Source: Paenisporosarcina indica (GTDB lineage Bacteria; Bacillota; Bacilli; Bacillales_A; Planococcaceae). Taken from it: a stretch of DNA of 64,000 nt. Shown here piece after piece: positions 1 through 11,886 of the stretch. Location: positions 620,001 through 684,000 of the forward strand of contig NZ_MPTA01000001.1 in NCBI RefSeq assembly GCF_001939075.1. The letters run 5' to 3'. Under the pieces are notes generated by a model that had not been told where the DNA came from, made no database searches, and saw nothing but the letters and a program-made list of their open reading frames with translations. Positions within the stretch are counted from its first letter, which is position 1; every line of letters begins with the position of its first letter. Both the position numbers and the translations under genes were made by a program.

Positions 1-765
1 CATAAACGGATTGGCTTTTTAGATGAAACAGGTGCTACTTTTAAGATTGAAGTGAGTATCTTAAAAGATATCGCAACGATTACCATTGATACAAGTGGTG
101 TGGGACTTCATAAAAGAGGATACCGATTGGGTCAAGGAGAAGCACCTTTAAAAGAAACATTAGCAGCCGCTTTAGTGTACATCTCTAAATGGAATCCAAA
201 TCGACCGTTTGTTGACCCATTCTGTGGTTCCGGTACGATTGCAATTGAAGCAGCCATGATTGGTCAAAATCTTGCTCCTGGGTATAATCGCGAATTTCTT
301 AGTGAAGACTGGCCTTGGATGTCTAAAAAGATTTGGGATGAAGTACGTTTAGAAGCAGAAGACTTAGCGAACTACGACCAACACTTAGACATTACAGGTA
401 CAGATATTGATCCACGAATGATCGAAGTTGCATCCAATAATGCAGTTGAAGCTGGATTCGCGGATCTAATTCACTGGAAACAACGTCAGTTACGTGATTT
501 TACGACAACTTCACTTGATGGAGTCATGATTGGTAACCCTCCATACGGTGAACGTATCGGTGAAAAAGAAGAAATCGAGCAAATGGTTCAAGACATGGGA
601 AGCATGATGGAGAAGCATCCAACTTGGTCTGTTTATATGTTGTCTTCAATGGAAAAATTTGAAGAACATTATGGTCGAAGAGCTACAAAAAAACGTAAGT
701 TATTTAATGGATTTATCCAAACGGAATTCTATCAATATTGGGGTCAAAAGTCGCCTCGTGCATAA
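1..765 (+). CDS. ypsC: RlmL/YpsC-type 23S rRNA guanine methyltransferase, 3' part
   Basis: The frame is open from base 1, so the gene enters from the left and its start is outside the window. The visible 254 residues are the end of the THUMP part followed by the Rossmann methyltransferase domain. SAM motif I reads DPFCGSGTIAIEA and the catalytic motif IV is NPPYGER. The stretch TIDTSGVGLHKRGYR just before the catalytic domain is typical of the RlmL/YpsC family, which makes N2-methylguanosine in 23S rRNA. The next gene is ypvA-like, as in B. subtilis. The exact target base is inferred from the family. Confidence 0.88.
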   Translation, partial: HKRIGFLDETGATFKIEVSILKDIATITIDTSGVGLHKRGYRLGQGEAPLKETLAAALVYISKWNPNRPFVDPFCGSGTIAIEAAMIGQNLAPGYNREFLSEDWPWMSKKIWDEVRLEAEDLANYDQHLDITGTDIDPRMIEVASNNAVEAGFADLIHWKQRQLRDFTTTSLDGVMIGNPPYGERIGEKEEIEQMVQDMGSMMEKHPTWSVYMLSSMEKFEEHYGRRATKKRKLFNGFIQTEFYQYWGQKSPRA

Positions 766-771
766 CACATT

Positions 772-801
772 AAACGGATAGGACAACCTATCCGTTTTCT
801 T
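772..801 (+). terminator. Rho-independent terminator after ypsC
   Basis: Eleven-base arms AAACGGATAGG and CCTATCCGTTT enclose a four-base loop and run into a T-rich stretch. It separates ypsC from the helicase gene that begins 22 bases downstream. Confidence 0.75.
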
Positions 802-822
802 ATCGTTTGAAAGGAGATATTT

Positions 823-2733
823 ATGAAACAAACCTTACCATTCACTCTATCTAAAGACCGATCTTTTTTTGAATCACTCGGCGATTGGATGGGTGATGTC
901 CTATATGATGAATTACCTGAAAAAGGATTTGAATGTCGGGATGAGCAAATTTTTATGGCATATCAAATTGAAAAATCATTAAAAGAGAAAAGTGTTCTAT
1001 TTGCTGAAGCTGGAGTCGGTACAGGAAAAACTATTGCGTATTTACTACCTGCAATCTCTTATGCCCGCTATACAGGGAAGCCTGCCCTAATATCTTGTGC
1101 AGACGAAACTCTTATTGATCAATTGGTCAAAAAAGAAGGCGATATCCAAAAGCTTCAAGATACTTTAGGCTGGAACATTGATGTGCGTTTAGCAAAGTCA
1201 CGCAATCAATATTTATGTATTAAACGTTTGGAAACAGAACAAAAAACAAATGAAGATGACTTTATTGAACAAATAGAAGATGGAATGCCGGACTTTGTTT
1301 ATGGACATCAGTCCCTGCAAGCTGTTTATCCATACGGTGAACGAAGTGCTTTTCCAAATGTCAGTGATGAAGATTGGCAAAAAGTGAATTATCATCCGAT
1401 ACAACAATGTGGTGTATGTGACATGCGTAATCGTTGCGGTCAAACCATTCATCGACAAAATTACCGTGAAGCGGGAGATTTAATCATCTGTTCACATGAT
1501 TTCTTAATGGAACATATATGGACAAAAGAATCGCGTTTGCGAGAAGGACAAATGCCATTATTACCTGATGTTTCTATGATTGTTTTAGACGAAGGTCATT
1601 TATTGGAATTTGCAGCACAGCGTGCATTGACATATGAAGTACAAAGTCAAACCCTTGTATCGTTAATCGACAAAGTAGCACAAGATGGTGTCCGTGAAAA
1701 AACGTTGCGATTAATGGAAAATCTACAAGACTTACATGATGATTTCTTTAAAGAATTACTGGAGCATTCTTATGGTGAGGATGGGGAACGACTGCATATT
1801 ACAAAAACCGAAAAAGTTCTGCAAATCGGACAACAGCTAGTCCATATTGTAGATCAATTGCTTGAAGAGTTTGTATTCGAATCTGAACTGTATACGATTG
1901 ATGAATACGATCTTCGTATGTTTGAAGAGTATTTAGAGCAATATGTATTTTCATTGCGATTGTTTGTTCAGAACGGGGAAGCAGTGGATTGGTTAGAAGA
2001 AAAAGATGGAATTGAGACTCTTGTCATCATGCCTCGTCTTGTGACAGATATTTTGAATGAAAAACTTTTTTCAACTAAATTACCTGTCGTTTTTTCTTCT
2101 GCAACGTTGTCCGTTAATAAAGACTTTTCATATATTTCGGATACTCTGGGTATTGATCAATTCCATTCGTTTAGTGTCCCTTCACCATTTGATTATGAAG
2201 AGGTCATGAAAATATATGGCCACTCATGTGAAATCGATACGAAAACGCAAAAAGCAAAGGCTTTATTAGCGCAATCATCAGAGCCTACCTTGATATTATT
2301 TAAAACGAAAAATGACATGGTTAATTTTGAACAATCGCTTACTTTTGAAGAGAGGCAGCGCATTGTATTTGAAGGCGAACGTGAATTATCATCAATTGTC
2401 CGTGATTTTCAGTCTGGTAAAATTTCAACTTTATGTTCTTATCATTTATGGGAAGGACTTGATTTACCTGAGGAGGCACTGACACGCGTAATCATTTTTG
2501 ATTTACCTTTTCCTCCGAAAGATCCTTTGTTTGATGCAAAACGAAAATTCTCCAACAATCCTTATGAAGAAGTGGAACTACCATTTATGTTACTTCGACT
2601 TCAACAAGGAATGGGACGCCTGATTCGAACATCGGAAGATCATGGTTCGATTCACTTATTGCTTTCGGTAGATGAAATGAAATTAAGCGACACATTTAAA
2701 CATGTACTTCCTGTAGAGGTTACTTGGATATAG
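823..2733 (+). CDS. ypvA: DinG/XPD-family ATP-dependent helicase (YpvA-like)
   Basis: The 636-residue protein is a superfamily 2 helicase of the XPD/DinG type. Walker A is AEAGVGTGKT at residues 61-70 and the Walker B box is DEGH. Between them lie four cysteines, one in NQYLC and three in CGVCDMRNRC, in the spacing expected of the [4Fe-4S] cluster of this family. The C-terminal half carries GMGRLIRTSEDHG, the arginine-finger motif VI. An AAAGGAG site precedes the ATG. Length and position next to ypsC and ypwA match B. subtilis YpvA. A role in DNA unwinding or repair is inferred from the family; the precise substrate is unknown. Confidence 0.9.
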   Translation: MKQTLPFTLSKDRSFFESLGDWMGDVLYDELPEKGFECRDEQIFMAYQIEKSLKEKSVLFAEAGVGTGKTIAYLLPAISYARYTGKPALISCADETLIDQLVKKEGDIQKLQDTLGWNIDVRLAKSRNQYLCIKRLETEQKTNEDDFIEQIEDGMPDFVYGHQSLQAVYPYGERSAFPNVSDEDWQKVNYHPIQQCGVCDMRNRCGQTIHRQNYREAGDLIICSHDFLMEHIWTKESRLREGQMPLLPDVSMIVLDEGHLLEFAAQRALTYEVQSQTLVSLIDKVAQDGVREKTLRLMENLQDLHDDFFKELLEHSYGEDGERLHITKTEKVLQIGQQLVHIVDQLLEEFVFESELYTIDEYDLRMFEEYLEQYVFSLRLFVQNGEAVDWLEEKDGIETLVIMPRLVTDILNEKLFSTKLPVVFSSATLSVNKDFSYISDTLGIDQFHSFSVPSPFDYEEVMKIYGHSCEIDTKTQKAKALLAQSSEPTLILFKTKNDMVNFEQSLTFEERQRIVFEGERELSSIVRDFQSGKISTLCSYHLWEGLDLPEEALTRVIIFDLPFPPKDPLFDAKRKFSNNPYEEVELPFMLLRLQQGMGRLIRTSEDHGSIHLLLSVDEMKLSDTFKHVLPVEVTWI

Positions 2734-2740
2734 ATTTAAT

Positions 2741-2793
2741 AGATTGCCTCGATTGTCTAAATGATTTAGACAATCGGAGTAATCTTTTTTTAT
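2741..2793 (+). terminator. Rho-independent terminator after ypvA
   Basis: A very long hairpin with the inner arms GATTGTCTAAAT and ATTTAGACAATC, extended outward by pairs with wobble, ends in seven T. Repeat copy A begins a few bases beyond the T-tract. Confidence 0.9.
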
Positions 2794-2796
2794 TGG

Positions 2797-3034
2797 AAAA
2801 TATTAAATTGGGGACGACCCCGAACCCAGAGTTCAAAGCTTTTCCTACCCTATATAGATATCACTGAAAAAGTTTACCATTATAGACTGGACAAAATATC
2901 CCCTATTATAACGCTTCGGCACTTTATAGATGCTTCCCCCGAGAAGCCAAGAGAAAGTAATTGTCAGTCTTTTCGCTCAGGATGCCATTTGAAAGGTGCC
3001 TATGCTGGTGTTGCATAGGTATATTGATACCATC
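2797..3034 (+). repeat. Dispersed repeat, copy A
   Basis: This stretch aligns with 19291-19503 (copy B) along most of its length and with 34381-34432 (copy C) at its left end. Shared blocks with B include GAACC-AG-GTTCAAA, TTATAGACT-GAC, CGAGA-GC-AAG and TATTGAT-CCATC. Near the right end both copies keep a small hairpin whose arms differ in sequence (GCCTATGC/GCATAGGT here). No intact ORF is present on either strand. The rest of the 2794-3232 gap shows only the promoter region of the next gene. Nature unknown. Confidence 0.6.
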
Positions 3035-3232
3035 TAATTTAGAATATGAATTTTGATAGCTTTAGAATTTCTTTTTTGTGTAGGTAGGGCATGGTCAAGA
3101 AATCAGCCAGCCATTGCGACCTGAAAAACTAGATGTGATAGTGATCCTTAGTCTTTTCTTGTAATAATTAATATATTTTTCAGTCAATATGTTAAAATGA
3201 GGAAGATCTTTGAATAGCTAAGGGGGATTGAC

Positions 3233-4735
3233 ATGGAAAATACAGAGAAGTTTTTAGAGTATGTTAAGAAAATGCAAGCGTATTCTGAAGCAATAAATCT
3301 TATCTATTGGGATTTGCGTACGGGTGCACCTAAAAAAGGGATTGACCAGCGTTCACAAGTGATTGGGACATTATCGTCTGAAGTATTTGGCATGCAAACA
3401 TCAGATGAATTAGCAAAGTTGTTAGAAGAGCTTGAGAAAAACTTGAATTCACTTGATCCGATTACAAAGCGTACGTTTGAAGTGGTGAAAAAAGAATATG
3501 ATAAGAGTAAAAAAGTTCCAGCTGAAGAATATAAAGCATATGTCATTTTGACATCAAAAGCAGAATCAGTATGGGAAGAAGCAAAAGAAAAATCGGATTT
3601 CGCTTTGTTCATGCCTTATTTAAAGGAGATCGTTGAAACAACTAAACGATTCATAACCTATTGGGGCGTTAAAGAAAACAATCCCTACAACACATTACTC
3701 GATGAATACGAGCCAGGAATGACGACAGAAATTTTAGATCAAGTATTTGGTGAATTGCGAAAAAAAATTGTGCCTCTAGCCAAAAAAATTGTAGATTCAT
3801 CACATCAACCGGATACAACTTTCTTATTTAAGCATTTCCCTAAAGAAAAACAAAAGCTATTTAGTTTAGAAATCCTAAAACAATTGGGATATGATTTTGA
3901 AGCAGGTCGATTAGATGAAACCGTTCATCCCTTTGCGACTGGCTTAAACAGGGGAGACGTCCGAATTACTACGAAATACGATGATCATGATTTCCGTTCA
4001 GCTGTATTCGGCACGATTCATGAATGTGGACATGCCCTTTATGAACAAAACATTTCAGCCGATTTAGAAGGGCTACCTATTTCAAGCGGAACGTCAATGG
4101 GGATTCATGAATCCCAGTCTTTATTTTATGAAAATTTTGTTGGACGCAATGAGAATTTCTGGACACATAATTATGCCTGCCTTCAAGCATACGCCCCTGA
4201 GCAATTTGGGCACGTTGCAGTGGAGGACTTCTTGGCAGCAATTAATGAATCCAAGTCTTCGCTCATTCGAATTGAAGCAGACGAATTGACGTATCCTCTT
4301 CACATCATGATTCGCTATGAAATTGAAAAAGGATTATTTAATGGTGATTTAAAAGTGGAGAATTTGCCTCAAATTTGGAATGATAAATATGAAGAGTATT
4401 TAGGTGTTCGACCAACAAACGATGCTGAAGGTATTTTACAAGACGTCCACTGGTCTGGCGGTGCGTTCGGATACTTCCCATCTTACGCATTAGGCTACAT
4501 GTATGCTTCCCAACTAAAAGCGGCAATGTTAAAAGACTTACCGAATTTTGATGAGTTATGTGCCACTGGTGATTTAGAGCCGATTAAATTGTGGTTAACT
4601 GACAAAGTTCATCGCCATGGAAGTATGAAAAAACCACTTGAAATTTTACAAGAGGCTACAGGTGAAGGATTAAATGCATCTTATTTAGCTGAGTATCTAG
4701 AAGAAAAATATGGACGAATCTATCAATTGGTTTAA
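3233..4735 (+). CDS. ypwA: Carboxypeptidase Taq (M32 metallopeptidase, YpwA)
   Basis: The 500-residue protein has the length and sequence of thermostable carboxypeptidase 1 (peptidase family M32). The zinc site HECGH lies at residues 263-267 with the downstream glutamate in the segment GIHESQSLFYEN. These enzymes remove C-terminal amino acids with broad specificity in the cytoplasm. An AAGGGGG site stands just upstream of the ATG. It is a single-gene unit between two terminators and follows ypvA as in B. subtilis. Confidence 0.93.
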   Translation: MENTEKFLEYVKKMQAYSEAINLIYWDLRTGAPKKGIDQRSQVIGTLSSEVFGMQTSDELAKLLEELEKNLNSLDPITKRTFEVVKKEYDKSKKVPAEEYKAYVILTSKAESVWEEAKEKSDFALFMPYLKEIVETTKRFITYWGVKENNPYNTLLDEYEPGMTTEILDQVFGELRKKIVPLAKKIVDSSHQPDTTFLFKHFPKEKQKLFSLEILKQLGYDFEAGRLDETVHPFATGLNRGDVRITTKYDDHDFRSAVFGTIHECGHALYEQNISADLEGLPISSGTSMGIHESQSLFYENFVGRNENFWTHNYACLQAYAPEQFGHVAVEDFLAAINESKSSLIRIEADELTYPLHIMIRYEIEKGLFNGDLKVENLPQIWNDKYEEYLGVRPTNDAEGILQDVHWSGGAFGYFPSYALGYMYASQLKAAMLKDLPNFDELCATGDLEPIKLWLTDKVHRHGSMKKPLEILQEATGEGLNASYLAEYLEEKYGRIYQLV

Positions 4736-4746
4736 TCAAAAATAAA

Positions 4747-4784
4747 AGTAACCGTCATTCCTCTCAAAAGGGGACGGTTACTTT

Positions 4785-4786
<2 letters not shown>
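4747..4786. terminator. Bidirectional terminator between ypwA and mtnA
   Basis: Arms AGTAACCGTC and GACGGTTACT are followed by TTTTT on the plus strand and by a T-rich run on the minus strand. The hairpin overlaps the last bases of mtnA, so it can end both converging transcripts. Confidence 0.85.
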
Positions 4787-7077
<2,291 letters not shown>

Positions 7078-7096
7078 GAGAAATAAATTTCCGTGC

Positions 7097-7252
7097 CTCT
7101 TATCTTTCAGAAAACTTTCTTTCTGATGGAATTAGCACCGTGTCTTACAGGATTTTATCCTGGCGTACTTAACGCCCCGTTTCACAACGGTATTACGATC
7201 GGTTGCTGGGCGTCATAGGGCCAATTTCCCTCTGCCTGCTCTTGATAAGAGT
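7097..7252 (-). ncRNA. SAM-I (S-box) riboswitch of mtnKA
   Basis: Read on the minus strand, P1 is formed by CTCTTATC and GATAAGAG. Between them are the conserved S-box elements AGAGGGA, GGCCCTATGA, GCCCAGCAACC and GGTGCTAATTCC in the right order. S-box RNAs bind S-adenosylmethionine and terminate transcription when it is abundant. The terminator at 7043-7077 and the mtnK start follow directly, so the element represses methylthioribose recycling when SAM is plentiful. Confidence 0.96.
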
Positions 7253-7283
7253 ATTTTATGAATTTGTACTGTTACTAAAAAGA

Positions 7284-7314
7284 ATCCTAGCATTTGATGA
7301 AAAGTTCTGTCAAC
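7284..7314 (-). promoter_or_regulatory. Sigma-A-type promoter of mtnKA
   Basis: On the minus strand TTGACA (7309-7314) and TAGGAT (7284-7289) are separated by 19 bases or fewer, about 30 bases upstream of the S-box aptamer. The match is to the housekeeping consensus; no start site is measured. Confidence 0.6.
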
Positions 7315-7349
7315 TAGTTTTTTCAAGAAATAAAATAATGAAAATATAA

Positions 7350-7378
7350 TTGACAGGTAACCAAAATAATGAAATAAT
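7350..7378 (+). promoter_or_regulatory. Sigma-A-type promoter of mtnWXBD
   Basis: A perfect TTGACA is followed after exactly 17 bases by AATAAT, five of six consensus bases. The S-box aptamer starts about 50 bases downstream. The two mtn promoters diverge from a gap of fewer than 40 bases. Confidence 0.7.
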
Positions 7379-7428
7379 CGAAATTAATTTAGTGGAAAAA
7401 CGAATTGAATATCAATTTTTCTTATTTA

Positions 7429-7521
7429 GAGTAGGTGGAGGGACTAGCCCGATGATACCCGGCAACCGATCCCATAGTGGACACGGTGCTAATTCTTGCA
7501 GCGAATGCTGAGAAATAAGAA
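7429..7521 (+). ncRNA. SAM-I (S-box) riboswitch of mtnWXBD
   Basis: P1 pairs TTCTTATTT with AAATAAGAA. Inside are GGAGGGACTAGCCC, GATACCCGGCAACC and GGTGCTAATTCTTGC, the S-box core in order. The 3' P1 strand AAATAAGAAG can alternatively pair with CTTCTTATTT at 7541-7550 as antiterminator, leaving SAM binding to favour the terminator at 7536-7564. Confidence 0.96.
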
Positions 7522-7535
7522 GACGTTAGCTTATT

Positions 7536-7564
7536 AACCTCTTCTTATTTGAAGCGGTTTTTTT
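7536..7564 (+). terminator. S-box expression-platform terminator of mtnWXBD
   Basis: AACCTCTTC pairs with GAAGCGGTT (one mismatch) and is followed by a run of T. The 5' arm and loop overlap the antiterminator strand, as expected for a transcription-attenuating S-box. Confidence 0.85.
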
Positions 7565-7625
7565 GTGCCATTTAATAGGTGTTATTGAATCAGAATGATA
7601 GTTACTAGAAGGAGAATAGAACACG

Positions 7626-8849
7626 ATGAGTGAAATAACAGCAAGCTATCAGCTATTTGGAAGACCGGGTTCTTTCGAGAAAAAGGCAGAAGGAATAGCA
7701 CTTGGCCTGACAATTGGTTCTTGGACAGACTTGCCATTGCTCGAGCAGGAACAGTTGAAGAATCATAAAGGGTATGTGGTTTCAATTAAAGAATTTCCTG
7801 ATTCTTATGACCCTCAACAAAATGATGAAATAAAAGCGGTAGTTAAAATATCTTATCCAAGTGCAAACTTTTCGCCAGATTTACCTGCAATCCTGACGAC
7901 TGTTTTTGGGAAACTGTCCCTGGATGGAAAAGTGAAGTTATTGGATCTGGAATTTGGACCGAAACTATTGCAGGATTTTCCGGGCCCCAGATTTGGCGTT
8001 GAAGGTATACGCAAAAAACTGGAAGTACATAACCGCCCGCTTGTAATGAGTATTTTCAAAGGTGTATTGGGCAGGGATATGGCCTATTTGACGTCTCAAT
8101 TGCGTGAACAGGCACTAGGTGGGGTGGATTTGGTCAAGGACGACGAAATCTTGTTCGATAACCCATTAACTCCATTTGAACAGCGGATCTCGAGGGGGAG
8201 GGAAGTGCTCCGTGAGGTATACGAACAAACCGGACATCGCACCTTATATGCAGTGAATTTATCGGGACGGTCATCACAACTGAGAGATAAGGCGAAATTA
8301 GCCAGAGAACTTGGTGCAGATGCCATTCTTTTCAATGTTCATACATATGGACTGGACGTCCTCCAGGAATTGGCGGAAGACAAGGGAATCCAGTTACCAA
8401 TATTGGCTCATCCAGCATTTAGTGGTTCTTTTACTAGTTCTGAATTTTACGGGGTATCACATCCACTCGTCCTTGGAAAACTGACTCGCTACGCAGGGGC
8501 TGATTTTTCTCTCTTCCCATCGCCATATGGGAGCGTAGCCCTGGAAAAAGAAGCTACACTTGCAATTGGTGATGAATTAACGAAAGAAACAACTGCAATT
8601 AAGAGAACTTTACCAGTTCCTTCCGCTGGCATTCATCCAGGCCTTGTCCCACTGTTAGTCAAAGACTTTGGGAATGATTGTGTCATCAATGCTGGAGGCG
8701 GTGTCCACGGACATCCACTGGGTGCTACTGGAGGTGGCCGAGCATTCAGGCAAGCACTCGACGCCGTATTGGCTGGAAAAACATTGCTTGAAGCGGCGGA
8801 AGAACAACAGGAATTGGGAATCGCCCTTGATTTGTGGGGAGGTAAATGA
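7626..8849 (+). CDS. mtnW: 2,3-diketo-5-methylthiopentyl-1-phosphate enolase (RuBisCO-like protein)
   Basis: The 407-residue protein is a type IV RuBisCO-like protein of the MtnW group. It enolises 2,3-diketo-5-methylthiopentyl-1-phosphate in methionine salvage. The segment [12 protein letters not shown] contains the lysine that is carbamylated in this superfamily together with its metal-binding acidic residues, and [16 protein letters not shown] is the phosphate-binding loop near the C-terminus. First gene of a tightly packed mtnWXBD operon; the stop overlaps the mtnX start in ATGA. Base composition from 7900 on is slightly richer in GC than neighbouring genes, without other signs of transfer. 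Confidence 0.95.
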   Translation: MSEITASYQLFGRPGSFEKKAEGIALGLTIGSWTDLPLLEQEQLKNHKGYVVSIKEFPDSYDPQQNDEIKAVVKISYPSANFSPDLPAILTTVFGKLSLDGKVKLLDLEFGPKLLQDFPGPRFGVEGIRKKLEVHNRPLVMSIFKGVLGRDMAYLTSQLREQALGGVDLVKDDEILFDNPLTPFEQRISRGREVLREVYEQTGHRTLYAVNLSGRSSQLRDKAKLARELGADAILFNVHTYGLDVLQELAEDKGIQLPILAHPAFSGSFTSSEFYGVSHPLVLGKLTRYAGADFSLFPSPYGSVALEKEATLAIGDELTKETTAIKRTLPVPSAGIHPGLVPLLVKDFGNDCVINAGGGVHGHPLGATGGGRAFRQALDAVLAGKTLLEAAEEQQELGIALDLWGGK

Positions 8850-9514
8850 TGAGTAAACCAATGATTTTTTGTGACTTTGATGGGACTATAACGACTCACG
8901 ATAATTTAATTCATATCATGAAGAAGTTTGATCCACCAGGATGGACCAAGATAAAAGATGATATCTTGTCCGAAAAGATTTCCATACAAGTGGGAGTAAG
9001 ACAGATGTTCTCCATGCTGCCTTCGTCGCTGAAAAATGAAATAATCTCGTACGTGATTGAAGAAGCGCAGATTCGTGAAGGATTTGTAGAGTTTGTTGCC
9101 TATACAAAAACACACAAGATTCCACTTTATATTGTGAGTGGGGGAATTGATTTCTTTGTCCGTCCACTTCTCGAGGAATATGGTCCATTTGACGGCATTT
9201 ATTGCAACGAGGCCGAATTTTCAGGAGAAAATATAAATATTGTCTTTCCGAATGGATGCGATCATCACTGTTCAAGTCAAGGCTGTGGTTGCTGCAAGCC
9301 TTCCATCATGCGAGAGTACCTTTCTGAAGGGACTATCAGCATAGTGATTGGAGATTCAATCACAGATATTGAAGCCGCCAAACTGGCTGATATGGTTATT
9401 GCCAGAGATTTACTCATTGAAAAATGTGAGGAATATAATTTACTTTATAACCCCTTTGAAAACTTTCATGATGTCATCTCTATTCTTGAGACGCATGTGG
9501 GGGTGAAGAAATGA
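8846..9514 (+). CDS. mtnX: 2-hydroxy-3-keto-5-methylthiopentenyl-1-phosphate phosphatase
   Basis: A HAD-superfamily phosphatase of 222 residues. The nucleophile motif is FCDFDGT with aspartates at residues 10 and 12, and motif IV is [12 protein letters not shown]. MtnX dephosphorylates the MtnW product to acireductone. The conserved cap segment contains the unusual run [10 protein letters not shown], a cysteine-rich patch known from MtnX proteins. Either ATG at 8846 or the next codon can be the start. ATGA overlaps join it to mtnW and mtnB. Confidence 0.93.
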   Translation: MMSKPMIFCDFDGTITTHDNLIHIMKKFDPPGWTKIKDDILSEKISIQVGVRQMFSMLPSSLKNEIISYVIEEAQIREGFVEFVAYTKTHKIPLYIVSGGIDFFVRPLLEEYGPFDGIYCNEAEFSGENINIVFPNGCDHHCSSQGCGCCKPSIMREYLSEGTISIVIGDSITDIEAAKLADMVIARDLLIEKCEEYNLLYNPFENFHDVISILETHVGVKK

Positions 9515-10143
9515 ACACCATTACCGAGAAGTGGATGGAACTTGCCGATATAAAGGACGAATTGTCGATCCGAGATTGGTTCATGGGAACAAGCGGAAAT
9601 CTTTCGATTAAGGTTAATGACAGCCCTATTCAGTTCCTGGTCTCAGCCAGTGGAAAGGATAAGAAGAAGAGGACAATGGAAGATTTCTTGCTCGTGGACG
9701 CTGAAGGGAAAGCTGTCGGCGTAACGAAATTAAAACCGTCTGCTGAAACTTTACTGCACTGTGCGGTTTACAGCACAACAAGTGCTGGTTGCAGTCTTCA
9801 TGTTCATACAGTGGCGAACAATGTTATTTCCGAAAGGTATGGGGATGCAGGTAAGATTGAGTTCCAAGGACAGGAACTTATCAAGGCGTTTGACCTATGG
9901 GAAGAAGACGCTGTATTGACCATTCCCATCATTCGGAATTTTGCAGATATCCCTAGGCTGGCTGATGAGTTTCAAGCTCAGATCCATGCAGGAAAAGGGG
10001 CTGTTTTGATACGGAATCATGGAATCACGGTTTGGGGAAAAGATGGCTTTGAAGCCAAGAAACTATTGGAAGCCAGTGAGTTTTTATTCCAATATCAGCT
10101 GACATTGGATCAATTCAATCTAAAAATGAGAGGAAGAGTATAA
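9511..10143 (+). CDS. mtnB: Methylthioribulose-1-phosphate dehydratase
   Basis: A class II aldolase/adducin-fold protein of 210 residues. The zinc-binding histidines are in HVHTVAN and in the later [10 protein letters not shown]. MtnB dehydrates 5-methylthioribulose-1-phosphate, the MtnA product, to the diketo compound used by MtnW. The operon order W-X-B-D is the one seen in B. subtilis. Overlaps mtnX by four bases and mtnD by one. Confidence 0.94.
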   Translation: MNTITEKWMELADIKDELSIRDWFMGTSGNLSIKVNDSPIQFLVSASGKDKKKRTMEDFLLVDAEGKAVGVTKLKPSAETLLHCAVYSTTSAGCSLHVHTVANNVISERYGDAGKIEFQGQELIKAFDLWEEDAVLTIPIIRNFADIPRLADEFQAQIHAGKGAVLIRNHGITVWGKDGFEAKKLLEASEFLFQYQLTLDQFNLKMRGRV

Positions 10144-10673
10144 TGGCGATCATCAAAATTCAAGGAACAAACGAAGTAATTGAATCACAAAACGAGGTAG
10201 CGGTATTTCTAGAGCAGCAAGAAGTTATTTATGAGCATTGGGACATAGAAAAACTACCTGAAAACCTTCGTGAAAAATACGATTTAAGCGAAGAAGAAAA
10301 AGAAGAAATTCTGGTAGCCTTCAAAGTGGAAGTGGACGATATATCTCAACGTCGTGGGTACCAAGCTGCTGATATTATTTCGTTGTCGGATTCCAATCCA
10401 AATTTAGATGTGCTGTTAAAAAACTTCCAACGAAAACACATTCATACAGACGATGAAGTCCGCTATATCGTAAGTGGACATGGTGTGTTCATTATTCAAG
10501 GAAAAGACGAACGATTCTTTGAAGTGCATCTGGTTCCTGGAGATTTAATATCGGTTCCGGAAAACATCACTCATTATTTTACTCTAGCTGAAGACCGTAA
10601 AGTTGTTGCAATTCGTATATTTGTAACTTCTGAAGGTTGGGTACCAGTATATCAGGAAAGTGTTGAAGCTTAA
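10143..10673 (+). CDS. mtnD: Acireductone dioxygenase
   Basis: A cupin of 176 residues whose metal ligands lie in HIHTDDEVRY (two histidines and a glutamate) and in the later VPENITHYF (histidine). With Fe(II) it yields 2-keto-4-methylthiobutyrate, which transamination turns into methionine. The start ATG shares one base with the mtnB stop. No mtnE aminotransferase or nucleosidase gene is present in this window, so the last and first steps must be encoded elsewhere. Confidence 0.95.
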   Translation: MAIIKIQGTNEVIESQNEVAVFLEQQEVIYEHWDIEKLPENLREKYDLSEEEKEEILVAFKVEVDDISQRRGYQAADIISLSDSNPNLDVLLKNFQRKHIHTDDEVRYIVSGHGVFIIQGKDERFFEVHLVPGDLISVPENITHYFTLAEDRKVVAIRIFVTSEGWVPVYQESVEA

Positions 10674-10741
10674 CTAGTATGAATAAATAGTTAGATGAAT
10701 CATTCTTGTGAAGGAATATAAAAAAATAGTGTAATGTGCAT

Positions 10742-10783
10742 AAAGATCAGGACCCTTTCATTGTAGAAATGGTCCTGATCTTT
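10742..10783 (+). terminator. Rho-independent terminator after mtnD
   Basis: Perfect 13-base arms AAAGATCAGGACC and GGTCCTGATCTTT, with a short T-rich tail. It closes the mtnWXBD operon. Confidence 0.85.
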
Positions 10784-11015
10784 ATTTAAATAGGCTCTGT
10801 TAATGGAGAAGGTTGATTAATAATGAATGCATGTGGAGAATGGGGTTCCATATATAATTTCGCACTGGATATTCATGTTAACGAAGCAGGTAAGTTCAAT
10901 AATTGTCATTGGCTTTTTTACAATATGCAATTTATAGGGTGTTGCTATGAAATGGAGTTCCAACTTAAAACGATCTCCAAGTCGAGCATCGTTTTTTACA
11001 TATAAAATCTTTAAA

Positions 11016-11357
11016 TTATGCCAAAATGTAGTCCCCCCTACAACCCGATACCCCTTCTGGATCTTGACGAGAAGCTTTCCAAAAATCGTCCAAAAATCCA
11101 ATAAAACTAAAAAGAATGTAAGTAATAGACAAGAAATACATGAATGGAGTAGGAGAAAAAAGAATTGATACTATAATTCCTACAAAAAGAATAATTCCAA
11201 ACATTAACGGAGTGCCTTTTTTTAATTGATGATCTGAAGGAAGTTCTTTTCTTATCGGTTGAATGAGCCTAAGTTGTCTCAAAATAGCGATTAATAGCGG
11301 AGATAAAATTGAAACAACTACAAAAGAGATTAACGCTGGAATTATTTGTTCTCTCAC
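11016..11357 (-). pseudogene. Truncated MraY-like phospho-MurNAc-pentapeptide transferase
   Basis: Only the first 100 or so residues of an MraY-type enzyme are left. The N-terminal membrane segment, the cytosolic segment PIRKELPSDHQLKKGTPLM and the signature GFLDDFWK all align with MraY, which normally has about 320 residues and ten membrane segments. After GVSG similarity fades and a stop follows; the next 200 bases towards 10810 show no continuing MraY sequence. An essential full-length mraY should exist elsewhere, so this is probably a paralogue remnant. Confidence 0.75.
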
Positions 11358-11886
11358 TTTTCACTTCTCCTTTTCTCTTTTCTAACTAATAATAAATTCT
11401 ATAAAACTCATTCATTACCTCTATTCCTTACAATACAATATTATAATATGTATAAAAATCAGATTTAATAGAAAACAACTAATTGCTATATAAATAGTAA
11501 TTCAAGAAAAGGGCGTGTTTCATAAGTAAAAAGGCGTCTTTTTAATACACCTCTATACATTGATGGATTAGATTCTGTTAAGGCGAAAAAAATATTGTGA
11601 AAAATTCCACTTAAACTACCGGGTGCTTTAGTAAAAAAGGACAAAAAATAAAACGAGCTTGGAGATACATTTCCCAGCTCATTTTTTATGCGCATTTTTA
11701 AATCAACCTTTACATTTAACAAAGCCTTTAAATAAAAGAAAAAGTTATTTCTTTTACAAAATTCATTACATCATTAGCTATTTTGGTCACTCTATTTTTA
11801 TGGATATAGTCTTGTTATCTTACTGAAAATGATCTGTAACGGAATTCCAAAACTCCCGTCTAATAAGTTAGATAGGAGTTGGAAAA
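11358..11886. other. Intergenic stretch with a possible terminator, otherwise empty
   Basis: No supported gene. A hairpin at about 11659-11687 (GAGCTTGGA against TCCCAGCTC) followed by ATTTTTTA could end a lost plus-strand transcript. A 78-codon minus-strand ORF at 11486-11722 has no recognisable domain and no good ribosome-binding site, so it is not called. Confidence 0.4.

Noticed and set aside
2797-3034. A group II intron remnant
   Set aside because: Position after a terminator would fit group IIC, but the GTGCG start, a domain V hairpin and a reverse transcriptase are all missing.
4121-4303. Short minus-strand ORFs inside ypwA
   Set aside because: They are antisense shadows of a highly conserved metallopeptidase gene.
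11486-11722. A 78-codon minus-strand ORF between the mraY remnant and the lipoprotein gene
   Set aside because: No recognisable domain, weak start context, and it overlaps a terminator-like hairpin of the other strand.
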